40,027 bases of DNA from Flavobacteriales bacterium (GTDB lineage: Bacteria; Bacteroidota; Bacteroidia; Flavobacteriales_D; Sanyastnellaceae). The position numbers and the translations under genes were made by a program. The stretch lies in contig CANKYR010000008.1 in assembly GCA_947488195.1 (NCBI GenBank), positions 1-40,027 of the forward strand, in the 5' to 3' direction. Shown here piece after piece: positions 24,243-32,734 of the stretch (position 1 is its first letter; each line of letters begins with the position of its first letter). The notes under the pieces were generated by a model that searched no databases, was not told the origin of the DNA, and saw only the letters and a program-made list of their open reading frames with translations.

Positions 24243-26083
24243 GTGCCATTATTCATCCGAAAGAAAAGCTTCACGTTCGGGAGGCACTTCTTCGCATGAA
24301 CAACGCTATGACCCATCGCGGACCCGATGCCGATGGCATTTATACGAATCAAAATATTGGTTTAGGTCATAGACGTTTGTCTATTATTGATACTGAAAAT
24401 TCTGCTAATCAGCCCATGCTTTCTTCCAACAAAAATTGGGTGATTGCATTCAACGGAGAGATTTACAATTATGTTGAATTAAAAGCGAATGAGCTTCAGG
24501 GGATCTCTTTTCAGACGGAAAGTGACACCGAAATTATACTCGAACTTTTTCAGAAATTTGGAACAGAGGCTCTTTCCAAGTTGAAGGGTATGTTCGCGTT
24601 TGTTCTTCATCACATTCCAACCAACGAAACGTTTGTTGTCCGTGATAGATACGGCATGAAACCGTTGTATTACTCCATTCAAAAAGAAGGTTTCTTTGTT
24701 GCCTCCGAGGTACGAGCTTTGCTTGCCTCAGATTCAATACCTCGAATACTCAATCGCAGTGGGCTTGAAGAATATATTGAAACGCAGACGGTATGCGCAC
24801 CGAATACACTCATTGAAAATGTTCAATTACTAGAAGCTGGACATTACTTGCATTTCAAGAAAACCCAAACAACCAAACATTGCTATTACCGACTTTTAGA
24901 TGACACTTCTTACGAGTTAACAGACAAAAAGAGTTCGCAAGAATTACTTCGTTCAACCATGCGTGAATCTGTGATGCAACACATGCGCGCTGATGTTCCG
25001 TTCGGTGCATTTCTGAGCGGTGGAATTGACTCCTCTCTGCTTGTTGGATTAATGAGTGAAGTTCGAAGTGAAAAAATAAATACGTTTCAGATTTCTTTTG
25101 AAGAAGAGGCCTTCGACGAACGAAAATATGCGCAACTCGTTGCAAAGAAATTCAACACAAATCATCACGAAATAAACCTCAGCGCGAATGACTTTCTGAA
25201 AGACATTCCCGCAGCAATAGCCGCTATAGACTTTCCAAGCGGCGACGGTCCTAATACTTATGCCGTCTCGAAAGCTGCAAAAGAAGCAGGGATTACGGTA
25301 GCTATTTCCGGATTAGGTGGAGATGAATTGTTCGCTGGATACCCCGTGTTTCAATACATGCAAAGCATTGAGCAATCATTTTTGTTGAAGTTGTCTTATC
25401 CTTTGAGAAAATCGGCTTCGTCGTTACTGAAAGCTACTACTTCCAGCAGATCGCTACGCAAAAAAGCAGAGCTCTTAGGTTTGCCAAAAGCTAATTTAGC
25501 TTCAGCTTTTCCATTGGTAAGAAATGTTTGGAAGGCCAATGAACTAATCACAAGAACTACCAAGCACTTCGAAATTGAAAATAATTTCAATTTCATTTTT
25601 GCAAAAAAAGCTCCTTTGTTAAATCGTATTTCAGCAGCTGAAATTGAATCTTATATGCAACATGTTTTGCTTCGCGACAGCGATCAAATGAGTATGGCGC
25701 ATTCATTAGAAATTCGTGTGCCATTCTTAGATCACAATGTCGTTGAATTAGCAACGCATCTTTCAAATAATCTGAAGAATCCTACTTCGCCCAAAAAATT
25801 TCTTACAGAGTCATTCGCCGACCTGCTTCCGCACGAAGTGGTGAACAGAAAGAAAATGGGATTCACATTGCCGTGGAGCGTCTGGATAAAAAATGAGCTC
25901 CGAGACTTCACTGAATCGGGGTTTCAGGTTTTATTTGACCAAGAAGTGGTGAATGAAAAAGTCCTTAAAACTGCTTGGAATAAATTTTTACTCGGTAACG
26001 AAGAAAAGTCTTTTATTTCTTTCTGGCACCTATCGGTTTTAGGACATTGGATGAAAAACAATCACATTAATTTCAAGTCATGA
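24230..26083 (+). CDS. Glutamine-dependent asparagine synthase-like amidotransferase (AsnB/WbpS type)
   Basis: This is a 617-residue protein with two complete domains. Cys2 (MCGISAII) starts the class II glutaminase domain, followed by THRGPDADG, LGHRRLSIID and AFNGEIYNY. The synthetase domain has the PP-loop FLSGGIDSSLLVGL and the SGLGGDELFAGYP motif. True asparagine synthetases and glycan amidases share this architecture. In polysaccharide loci, AsnB-like proteins such as WbpS are thought to amidate uronic acids, and the WbpB-D-E cassette upstream makes exactly such a sugar, so that role is favoured here. Biosynthetic asparagine synthesis is the alternative. It overlaps both neighbours by 4-13 bp. 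Confidence 0.93.
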   Translation: MCGISAIIHPKEKLHVREALLRMNNAMTHRGPDADGIYTNQNIGLGHRRLSIIDTENSANQPMLSSNKNWVIAFNGEIYNYVELKANELQGISFQTESDTEIILELFQKFGTEALSKLKGMFAFVLHHIPTNETFVVRDRYGMKPLYYSIQKEGFFVASEVRALLASDSIPRILNRSGLEEYIETQTVCAPNTLIENVQLLEAGHYLHFKKTQTTKHCYYRLLDDTSYELTDKKSSQELLRSTMRESVMQHMRADVPFGAFLSGGIDSSLLVGLMSEVRSEKINTFQISFEEEAFDERKYAQLVAKKFNTNHHEINLSANDFLKDIPAAIAAIDFPSGDGPNTYAVSKAAKEAGITVAISGLGGDELFAGYPVFQYMQSIEQSFLLKLSYPLRKSASSLLKATTSSRSLRKKAELLGLPKANLASAFPLVRNVWKANELITRTTKHFEIENNFNFIFAKKAPLLNRISAAEIESYMQHVLLRDSDQMSMAHSLEIRVPFLDHNVVELATHLSNNLKNPTSPKKFLTESFADLLPHEVVNRKKMGFTLPWSVWIKNELRDFTESGFQVLFDQEVVNEKVLKTAWNKFLLGNEEKSFISFWHLSVLGHWMKNNHINFKS

Positions 26084-27201
26084 AAATAATGGTATTCACC
26101 GATTGGTTTTATCCGGGATCACAAGCAGGTGGTCCTATACAATCGTTGATTTCCATGATGAAACTTAGCTCAGATAGTTTCTTCGTTGTTACAAGAAATA
26201 CCGATCTCAACAGTACAACGCCTTACCCTGGAATTCGTTCCAATACTTGGCAAGAAAGCTTTCAAAAAAATATTCAAGTCTATTATTTGAATGAAAATTC
26301 ACTGACCGAAAATTTTATTTTTAAAATACACAATGAAATAAAGCCCGATAGAATCTATTTGAATTCCATGTGGTCCCCAAAGTTCACACTTCTTCCGTTG
26401 AATGCAAGTCGAAAAAACGGATGGTCTCAACAAGTGGTTCTTGCACCAAGAGGCATGTTGAAACCAGCAGCTTTTGATCAAAAAGGGTTTAAGAAAAAAT
26501 TATTCTTGTTTGCAGCAAAATTAAACAAGCTCTACGCTAACATTATTTGGCATGCAACAAGTGAAATTGAAGAGGCGGAGATACGTAATCAATTTCCGAA
26601 AGCCAATATTCGAATTGCCCCGAATATTTCCAACGCTGCAATTTCCAATTTAAAGAAAGAACTTGCATCTCCCTTTCGCATCCTTACTGTTGGAAGAATA
26701 AGTCCTGAAAAAGGCTATTACGAAGCGCTTGATGCCATTCGTAAGTGCAATCCAAAAAAGCCTGTGCAATGGGATATCGTTGGGCTCAAAGAAAACGCTG
26801 AGCTTGTTCGTGTTATGCTCAACGCAGAACAGGAATTCTCTTCCATTAAGATTCAAATGCACGGACACAAGAATCTAGATGAATTGAAAACGTTTTACGA
26901 AAAAGCACATATCTTCTTCCTGCCTTCCCGCGGTGAAAACTACGGACACGCCATTGCAGAGGCGCTTTCTTATGGGACCCCAGTAGTTATATCTGACAGC
27001 ACACCTTGGGAAAATTTAGAAGAAGAATTCGCAGGAAAAGCGAACACCTTGAATAAATGGAACCTGGCTGAATCGCTAGACTTCTTCTTTAATTTACCGA
27101 ATGAAGATTATCAGTTATGGTCCAAAGGAGCATTAAGATACGCAGCAAAGCACGTAAACTCCCCAACTATCCTCGCTCAAAACAAATCTCTCTTCGTATA
27201 A
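26080..27201 (+). CDS. Glycosyltransferase family 4
   Basis: This is a 373-residue GT-B protein. It begins MKIMVFTDWFYPGSQAGGPI with the acceptor loop. The middle has QQVVLAPRGMLKPAAFDQKG, and the donor half has RILTVGRISPEKGYYEALDA and FFLPSRGENYGHAIAEALSYGTPVV, with both EX7E glutamates (GEN and AEA). The layout is that of transferases acting on the growing surface glycan. It is the last gene of the plus-strand run that began at 12321; a 65-bp gap follows before rimK, with no clear terminator hairpin. Confidence 0.92.
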   Translation: MKIMVFTDWFYPGSQAGGPIQSLISMMKLSSDSFFVVTRNTDLNSTTPYPGIRSNTWQESFQKNIQVYYLNENSLTENFIFKIHNEIKPDRIYLNSMWSPKFTLLPLNASRKNGWSQQVVLAPRGMLKPAAFDQKGFKKKLFLFAAKLNKLYANIIWHATSEIEEAEIRNQFPKANIRIAPNISNAAISNLKKELASPFRILTVGRISPEKGYYEALDAIRKCNPKKPVQWDIVGLKENAELVRVMLNAEQEFSSIKIQMHGHKNLDELKTFYEKAHIFFLPSRGENYGHAIAEALSYGTPVVISDSTPWENLEEEFAGKANTLNKWNLAESLDFFFNLPNEDYQLWSKGALRYAAKHVNSPTILAQNKSLFV

Positions 27202-27241
27202 GAAATTACATATACTTAACAATTTCAATAAAGATTAGTTG

Positions 27242-27249
27242 TTAATTTG
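27242..27249 (+). promoter_or_regulatory. Weak -7 promoter element before rimK
   Basis: TTAATTTG matches seven of eight positions of TAnnTTTG and ends 17 bases before the rimK ATG at 27267. The best -33 candidate, TTTC at 27223, has a 15-base spacer. Confidence 0.28.
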
Positions 27250-27266
27250 CCCTACACAATTCCATC

Positions 27267-28139
27267 ATGAACATAGTTGTACTTTCTAGAAACGTTAAGC
27301 TATATAGCACCAAACGTTTGGTTGAGGCCGCTCAGAAAAGAGGCCACGAAATTCGCGTTATAGACCATTCGAAATGCGACTTAGTTATTGAAAAGAAAAA
27401 GCCGAAAGTGCTTTATCGCGGCGAAGAAATAACTGGAGTCAATGCGGTCATCCCGCGTATTGGTGCTTCTGTAACTTTTTACGGAACCGCTGTGGTTCGT
27501 CAGTTTGAAATGATGAATGTTTTCACGGCAGTGGAATCTCAAGCATTGGTTCGTTCACGCGATAAACTGCGCAGCTTACAGATATTATCTCGTGCTGGAT
27601 TAGGTCTTCCAAAAACAGTTTTCACTAATTATTCAAAAGACGTGGAACGCACGTTGAGAGAAGTGGGCGGAGCACCGGTAATCATAAAGCTTTTAGAAGG
27701 AACACAAGGTTTGGGAGTTGTTCTTGCTGAAAACAAAAAAGCCGCGGTTTCAGTAATTGAAGCGTTCAACGGTTTGAAAGCCCGCGTCATCGTTCAAGAG
27801 TTCATTAAAGAATCTCGCGGAGAAGACATTCGTGCTTTTGTAGTAGATGGACATGTTGTTGGTGCTATGGTGCGAACAGCGAAGGAAGGAGAATTCAGAA
27901 GCAACCTTCATAGAGGCGGAACAGCAAAAGTTATTGAGCTTACCCTTGAAGAGGAAATTGCAGCCATTAAAGCAGCAAATGCTATGAAATTAGGAATCGC
28001 AGGTGTAGACATGCTTCGCAGCGAAAGAGGTCCACTAATTATTGAAGTAAACTCTTCACCAGGCCTAGAAGGAATTGAAATAGCAACGGGTGTTGATATA
28101 GCAGGACAGATCATCAAGTATATTGAAAAGAACGTGTAA
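27267..28139 (+). CDS. rimK: RimK-family alpha-L-glutamate ligase
   Basis: This is a 290-residue ATP-grasp protein, close in length to E. coli RimK (300). It opens [20 protein letters not shown], has [20 protein letters not shown], the ATP-grasp core [18 protein letters not shown] and [20 protein letters not shown], and the metal-ligand end [15 protein letters not shown]. RimK adds glutamates to the C-terminus of ribosomal protein S6 in E. coli; related ligases act on cofactors or other peptides. The target here is not shown. It stands alone between the glycan operon and the transsulfuration gene. Confidence 0.94.
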   Translation: MNIVVLSRNVKLYSTKRLVEAAQKRGHEIRVIDHSKCDLVIEKKKPKVLYRGEEITGVNAVIPRIGASVTFYGTAVVRQFEMMNVFTAVESQALVRSRDKLRSLQILSRAGLGLPKTVFTNYSKDVERTLREVGGAPVIIKLLEGTQGLGVVLAENKKAAVSVIEAFNGLKARVIVQEFIKESRGEDIRAFVVDGHVVGAMVRTAKEGEFRSNLHRGGTAKVIELTLEEEIAAIKAANAMKLGIAGVDMLRSERGPLIIEVNSSPGLEGIEIATGVDIAGQIIKYIEKNV

Positions 28140-28149
28140 ATAGTTCTGC

Positions 28150-28178
28150 TTGTTTGTGAGCGCTTAGGTGTAAATTGC
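28150..28178 (+). promoter_or_regulatory. Weak candidate promoter before the transsulfuration gene
   Basis: TTG at 28150-28152, an 18-base spacer, then TAAATTGC at 28171-28178, which is one T short of the TAnnTTTG pattern. It ends 14 bases before the ATG at 28193. Confidence 0.25.
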
Positions 28179-28192
28179 GAAAAAATTTTACC

Positions 28193-29338
28193 ATGCGTTT
28201 CGGAACCAAAGCCATTCACGCGGGACAAGAGCCCGATCCAACTACAGGAGCCATCATGACTCCTATTTATCAGACTTCAACTTACGTTCAAGAATATCCA
28301 GGAGTTCACAAAGGATATGCTTATGCGCGCGGTAAAAACCCAACGCGTGTAGCTCTAGAGCGCTGTTTGGCTGAATTGGAAAACGCAAAACACGGTTTGT
28401 GTTTCTCAAGCGGAATGGGAGCTGCAGATGCTATCATTAAGTTACTCGTACCCGGAGATGAGGTCATTGCTACCGATGACTTATACGGCGGAAGCTACCG
28501 CATGTTCACTAAGGTTTTCGCGAAGTATGGAATTGTTTTTCACTTTGTAGACATGCACGATTTCGATTTACTTGAAAAAACAGTTAACGAAAAAACGAAA
28601 ATGCTTTGGGTGGAAACTCCAACCAACCCCATGATGAAAATCATAGACATTGAAAGATGCGTGGCGTTAGCAAAAAAGCACAATTTGATTTCTGTCATTG
28701 ACAACACTTTCGCTTCGCCATACCTTCAAAATCCGTTAGACATGAACGCGGATATTGTTATGCATAGCGCTACAAAATATTTGAACGGACACAGCGATGT
28801 TGTGATGGGCGCCTTGTGCACCAACGACGACAACTTATACGAGCAATTGGCATTCATTGCGAATTCATGCGGCGCAACACCGGGTCCACAAGACAGTTTC
28901 TTGGTACTACGCGGATTGAAAACATTGCATGTTCGCATGGAAAGACATTGTTCGAACGGTGTTGTAGTAGCGAACTTCTTGGCTAACCATCCAAAGGTTG
29001 AAAAGGTTTACTGGCCTGGTTTCCCTTCGCATCCAAATCATGAAGTGGCAAAAAAACAAATGCGTGATTTCGGTGGAATGATTTCCTTCAGTTTGAAAGG
29101 AGATCGTTTCGAAGACGCTTCAATACTTGCACAAAACGTGCGTGTCTTTTCTTTAGCAGAATCTCTTGGCGGAGTTGAATCATTGCTTGGTCATCCAGCC
29201 TCAATGACTCACGCTTCAATTCCAAAAGCAGAAAGAGAAAAAAGCGGAATCACCGATTCGTTGTTAAGGTTGAGTGTTGGAATTGAAGACGCGGAAGACT
29301 TGATTGAAGATTTAACAAATGCATTAAATGCTATCTAA
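28193..29338 (+). CDS. Cystathionine gamma-synthase/gamma-lyase family PLP enzyme
   Basis: This is a 381-residue cytoplasmic PLP enzyme of the Cys/Met metabolism family. It has FGTKAIHAGQEPDPTTGA at the start, the tyrosine- and arginine-bearing GYAYARGKNPTRVALE, GLCFSSGMGAADAI, the VETPTNPMMKIIDI segment, and PLP lysine K195 in HSATKYLNGHSD. The C-terminus has the family's SLGGVESLLGHPASMTHASI. Synthase and lyase cannot be reliably separated by eye; the enzyme either makes or splits cystathionine. The start is ATG 28193 rather than an in-frame TTG at 28175. The kynurenine monooxygenase gene follows after one base. Confidence 0.93.
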   Translation: MRFGTKAIHAGQEPDPTTGAIMTPIYQTSTYVQEYPGVHKGYAYARGKNPTRVALERCLAELENAKHGLCFSSGMGAADAIIKLLVPGDEVIATDDLYGGSYRMFTKVFAKYGIVFHFVDMHDFDLLEKTVNEKTKMLWVETPTNPMMKIIDIERCVALAKKHNLISVIDNTFASPYLQNPLDMNADIVMHSATKYLNGHSDVVMGALCTNDDNLYEQLAFIANSCGATPGPQDSFLVLRGLKTLHVRMERHCSNGVVVANFLANHPKVEKVYWPGFPSHPNHEVAKKQMRDFGGMISFSLKGDRFEDASILAQNVRVFSLAESLGGVESLLGHPASMTHASIPKAEREKSGITDSLLRLSVGIEDAEDLIEDLTNALNAI

Positions 29339-29339
29339 G

Positions 29340-30677
29340 ATGAACAAGAAAAACGTTGCCGTTGTTGGGGCAGGATTAGTTGGAAGTTTATGGGCGGTAT
29401 ACCTCGCGAAACGAGGATACACGGTGTCGGTTTTCGATCGTCGCTCAGACATTCGCAACGTGAAAGTTGTTCAAGGAAAAAGCATTAACCTCGCCTTAAG
29501 CGATCGCGGTTGGAAAGGGCTTGAAGGCGCTGGCATTCGCAAAGAAATTGAAGAAGTCGCCCTTCCTATGAGCGGTAGACTTATGCACGCAGTGACAGGA
29601 GAACTCACCTTCCAACCTTACGGAAAAGAAGGGCAAGCCATTTATAGTGTTTCAAGAGGAATTCTGAATCAAACACTGGTGCGTTGCGCAGCTGAATTCG
29701 AAAACGTTTCGCTGAACTTCGAACACAAATGTGTCGATGTTGAACTCGATACTAACACCATAGTTTTCGAAGGTAAAAATGGCGATCTTGTTCGTCAACA
29801 ATTCGATCAGATCTTCGGAACAGACGGTGCCTTCAGCGCCGTTCGAGCACGAATGACGAAACTCGATCGCAACGAATATTCACAAGCCTATTTAGACCAC
29901 GGCTACAAGGAATTAGAGATTCCAGCCAACGAAGATGGCACACATAAAATGCGTATCGATTGCTTGCACATTTGGCCTCGAGGAGAATTCATGATGATCG
30001 CGCTTCCCAATATCGACGGTAGTTTCACATGCACACTCTTCTTTCCTTTTGAAGGCGAAGTTTCTTTCGACAAATTGAAAACAGATCAAGACGTTCTTGA
30101 TTTCTTCGAGAAATATTTCCCAGATGCGAAAGCCATGATGCCGGAATTGTTGCTCGATTTCAATACAAATCCTACCGCAAGTTTAGTCATGACCAAATGC
30201 AATCCTTGGAATTACAAAAACCAAGTGGCGCTCATGGGAGATTCTGCACATGCGATTGTTCCGTTTTACGGACAAGGCATGAATAGCGGGTTTGAAGACT
30301 GCAGCGAACTTGACCGCCTCATGACTGAACTGGGTGAAGACCATCCAGAACTATTGAAAGAATACGGGGAAATGCGAAAGCCAAACGGCGATGCTATTTT
30401 GGAATTAGCCCTTCGCAATTACATTGAGATGCGCGATTTAACAGCCGATAAAGATTTCCTTCTTCAAAAGAAAATTGAAGGAAGATTCGCGAGCAAACAT
30501 CCCGAAAAATGGATCCCACTTTATTCGCAAGTAACCTTCAGTCACATTCCATATCACGAAGCACTGAGCAGTGGAATTCGTCAGAATGAAATCATGAAGG
30601 AAGTCATGAACAGACCTGATATTGAAGCCGTTTGGGACAGTGAAGAAATTGAAAACGAAATTCTAAAACGAATTTAA
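29340..30677 (+). CDS. kmo: Kynurenine 3-monooxygenase
   Basis: This is a 445-residue FAD enzyme that hydroxylates L-kynurenine to 3-hydroxykynurenine with NADPH and O2, in the kynurenine route from tryptophan to NAD. It matches human KMO block by block: GAGLVGSLWAVYLAKRGY, GKSINLALSDRGWKGL, YSVSRGILNQTLV, CLHIWPRGEFMMIALPN, SFTCTLFFPFEGE and ALMGDSAHAIVPFYGQGMNSGFEDC. The C-terminal membrane anchor of the mitochondrial enzyme is absent, as in bacterial forms. ATG 29340 is preferred; ATG 29328 would overlap the preceding gene and add four residues. Its stop overlaps the stop of the converging HHH gene. Other kynurenine-pathway genes are not in the window. Confidence 0.95.
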   Translation: MNKKNVAVVGAGLVGSLWAVYLAKRGYTVSVFDRRSDIRNVKVVQGKSINLALSDRGWKGLEGAGIRKEIEEVALPMSGRLMHAVTGELTFQPYGKEGQAIYSVSRGILNQTLVRCAAEFENVSLNFEHKCVDVELDTNTIVFEGKNGDLVRQQFDQIFGTDGAFSAVRARMTKLDRNEYSQAYLDHGYKELEIPANEDGTHKMRIDCLHIWPRGEFMMIALPNIDGSFTCTLFFPFEGEVSFDKLKTDQDVLDFFEKYFPDAKAMMPELLLDFNTNPTASLVMTKCNPWNYKNQVALMGDSAHAIVPFYGQGMNSGFEDCSELDRLMTELGEDHPELLKEYGEMRKPNGDAILELALRNYIEMRDLTADKDFLLQKKIEGRFASKHPEKWIPLYSQVTFSHIPYHEALSSGIRQNEIMKEVMNRPDIEAVWDSEEIENEILKRI

Positions 30678-32734
30678 AACTGCATGCGCATTTGCAGTGT
30701 GCAATCTGTTTTTCGAAATCCTACAATAGCCGAATCTCCTGAAGATATTTCGTCTCTGTCGGTGTAAGTCCATTGTGCAATTCTAACCCAAACATCTATG
30801 TTCCTTCGAACATCGAATTTGAAGATGCCGTAGATTCTTGCTCCCTTTCCGTAATACGCGGGAATGCTGTAACTGTATAGAACATCATTCTCGTAAGCAT
30901 AAAGTCTAGCGTTCCAAGCGTCTGTTTGAAACAAAGCGTAGCGGAAGGTTATCGTGCAAGGCACTCCCATTTTCTTCCAAATCACATCTTGAAAAACCAG
31001 ATATCCAGATTCATTTGGAAGTCCTTCCTCGTTGGTTCTCACAAATTCTATTCGACTGTGTAACTTCAAACTTTCAATCGGACTGAAAATAAAATTCAAT
31101 CGAATTTGTTGTGACAGACGATCGACAGGAAAGTCGATCCGATTCAAAACACTTCTATCAATCGAGGTTCTTCGAATGCGCATGCGTGCATAGAACTCGT
31201 GCTTTTTGTCTGGCTTGTAGTTGAATTGAATAAGATTATCACTAAAGCTAGAAGGCGCAGTAACTTGATAACGCAACCATGGAAATTGAACACCATCTGT
31301 GTATGCATTCAAGCTTATTTTCTTCGACAATTGCGCTTGAATACTCGCATATATTCCGCGTTCATTGGAAGGAAGTACACTGTTTCCTTCAGCAATTACA
31401 TTCGAGTAAACCGATTGAAAATCTTGATTGAAATTCCGTAATAGAACCGTTGCGGAAACGCGCGAATGCAAGGCAGCAGTAAGTCCCGTAACGTATGCCC
31501 ATGCCTTATTCGAACTGCGAGAAACTTCTCCAAAAAGCGAAACATTTTGCCATACGCCTTCAGCATACATTCCAACAGCGCTCTGTGTTTTCCCAGCGAA
31601 CTTACCGTTCGCATACCAATCTGTTCGTGCTGCTATAGAATCGCTCAAACTTCTCTGTACCGCGACAGTTCCGAGTTTCCACATTCCTTTTTGAACTTGG
31701 AAATTTCCTCCTGATACAATTTCAGTCAACATATTCTTCTTGGCTATTTCGCTTTCCGTTCGATGCAGACCGCCTAAAACAATTGAATTCACAGCTATTC
31801 CATCATCAGTTAGAACTGTATCCGTGTTAAAGGTGGCATCTAACTTTCTTCTAGAAGCGAACACTGTTGCGGTTAAGAATTTATTTCCAATCGTAACGCC
31901 CACTCCTCGAAAAAACGAACTTTCGTTCACCGAAGAATAGGGCTTCAAGCCTTGTGCATTTCGCTTCACCTGCACACTGAACGAAGACTTTCCAAATGCC
32001 ATGCTGTTCCAACAAGTAAGGCCTTGTCCAAACTGAACTTGGTAATCGCCAATTACAAATTGCTTCAACGCTTTCGCTTCACGAATAAACAACGATGCAC
32101 TTTTAAAATCGGGTCCATTTCTTAGCGGTTCTCCAATGTCATTTTCGAATGTCATTCCAACCAAAATATTTCTTCGGTATTGAAAACGATAACGCATGTA
32201 TGTTCCGTATTCACTTCCCAAAAAATTCTTTTTTCCAGTTGTTGGATCTGGGATAAATCCCGCTTGCTCTTGAAGGGTTCGTTTCGAACGAAGCATAATG
32301 TCGTGTGTTCCTTCCTCTCGTAATCTTCGAAATGAAAAATCAGAAAACCCATCGTCTTCATTCACATACACAAACGGCTGTATCCACCGAATGGTCGGCA
32401 CATCCATTCCAACCACACTTTGCAATTCAAAGATGCTTTTCAATTTTCCATAGTAATCTATGTGTTTGAAGAGTGCATTTATTTGTGTGTCGCTAAGAAC
32501 TAAAAGGGTTTGCAGTGAAAGCGCGTCGGCCGTGTTCAAATTAATCGGATGACGAGCGAAGTAGGCCAAGTCTTCCGTGAGAGAAGAATAATCCAACTCA
32601 CTGCCTTCTTCCATCAAACTTGAAATGGTTTCAATACGCTGTTCAACCAACGCGTTACTTCCTTCCTGAGCGAAAAGAGCAAATCCCTTCCAACCGAAAA
32701 GAAAAAAAAGAATAAACTTACTTTTCCATTCCAT
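30674..32734 (-). CDS. Helix-hairpin-helix protein with predicted outer-membrane beta barrel
   Basis: This is a 686-residue protein with a signal peptide (about 1-22, ending LFAQ). Residues about 63-122 hold two ComEA-like helix-hairpin-helix units: HPINLNTADALSLQTLLVL, then GKLKSIFELQSVVGMDVPTI. The rest, from about 140, is rich in alternating aromatic and polar strands and ends with F (TLQMRMQF), as for an outer-membrane barrel. HHH motifs usually bind DNA backbone without sequence preference; whether these do is unknown. It overlaps the upstream PorV/PorQ-like gene by 17 bp, so the two are co-transcribed, and its stop overlaps that of kmo. I know this as a family in Bacteroidota with no assigned function. 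Confidence 0.85.
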   Translation of the reverse strand: MEWKSKFILFFLFGWKGFALFAQEGSNALVEQRIETISSLMEEGSELDYSSLTEDLAYFARHPINLNTADALSLQTLLVLSDTQINALFKHIDYYGKLKSIFELQSVVGMDVPTIRWIQPFVYVNEDDGFSDFSFRRLREEGTHDIMLRSKRTLQEQAGFIPDPTTGKKNFLGSEYGTYMRYRFQYRRNILVGMTFENDIGEPLRNGPDFKSASLFIREAKALKQFVIGDYQVQFGQGLTCWNSMAFGKSSFSVQVKRNAQGLKPYSSVNESSFFRGVGVTIGNKFLTATVFASRRKLDATFNTDTVLTDDGIAVNSIVLGGLHRTESEIAKKNMLTEIVSGGNFQVQKGMWKLGTVAVQRSLSDSIAARTDWYANGKFAGKTQSAVGMYAEGVWQNVSLFGEVSRSSNKAWAYVTGLTAALHSRVSATVLLRNFNQDFQSVYSNVIAEGNSVLPSNERGIYASIQAQLSKKISLNAYTDGVQFPWLRYQVTAPSSFSDNLIQFNYKPDKKHEFYARMRIRRTSIDRSVLNRIDFPVDRLSQQIRLNFIFSPIESLKLHSRIEFVRTNEEGLPNESGYLVFQDVIWKKMGVPCTITFRYALFQTDAWNARLYAYENDVLYSYSIPAYYGKGARIYGIFKFDVRRNIDVWVRIAQWTYTDRDEISSGDSAIVGFRKTDCTLQMRMQF

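Noticed and set aside
31428-31714. Plus-strand open frames of 80-90 codons inside the HHH barrel gene
   Set aside because: They lie antisense to a well-supported gene, have no recognisable motif, and look like by-products of its codon use.
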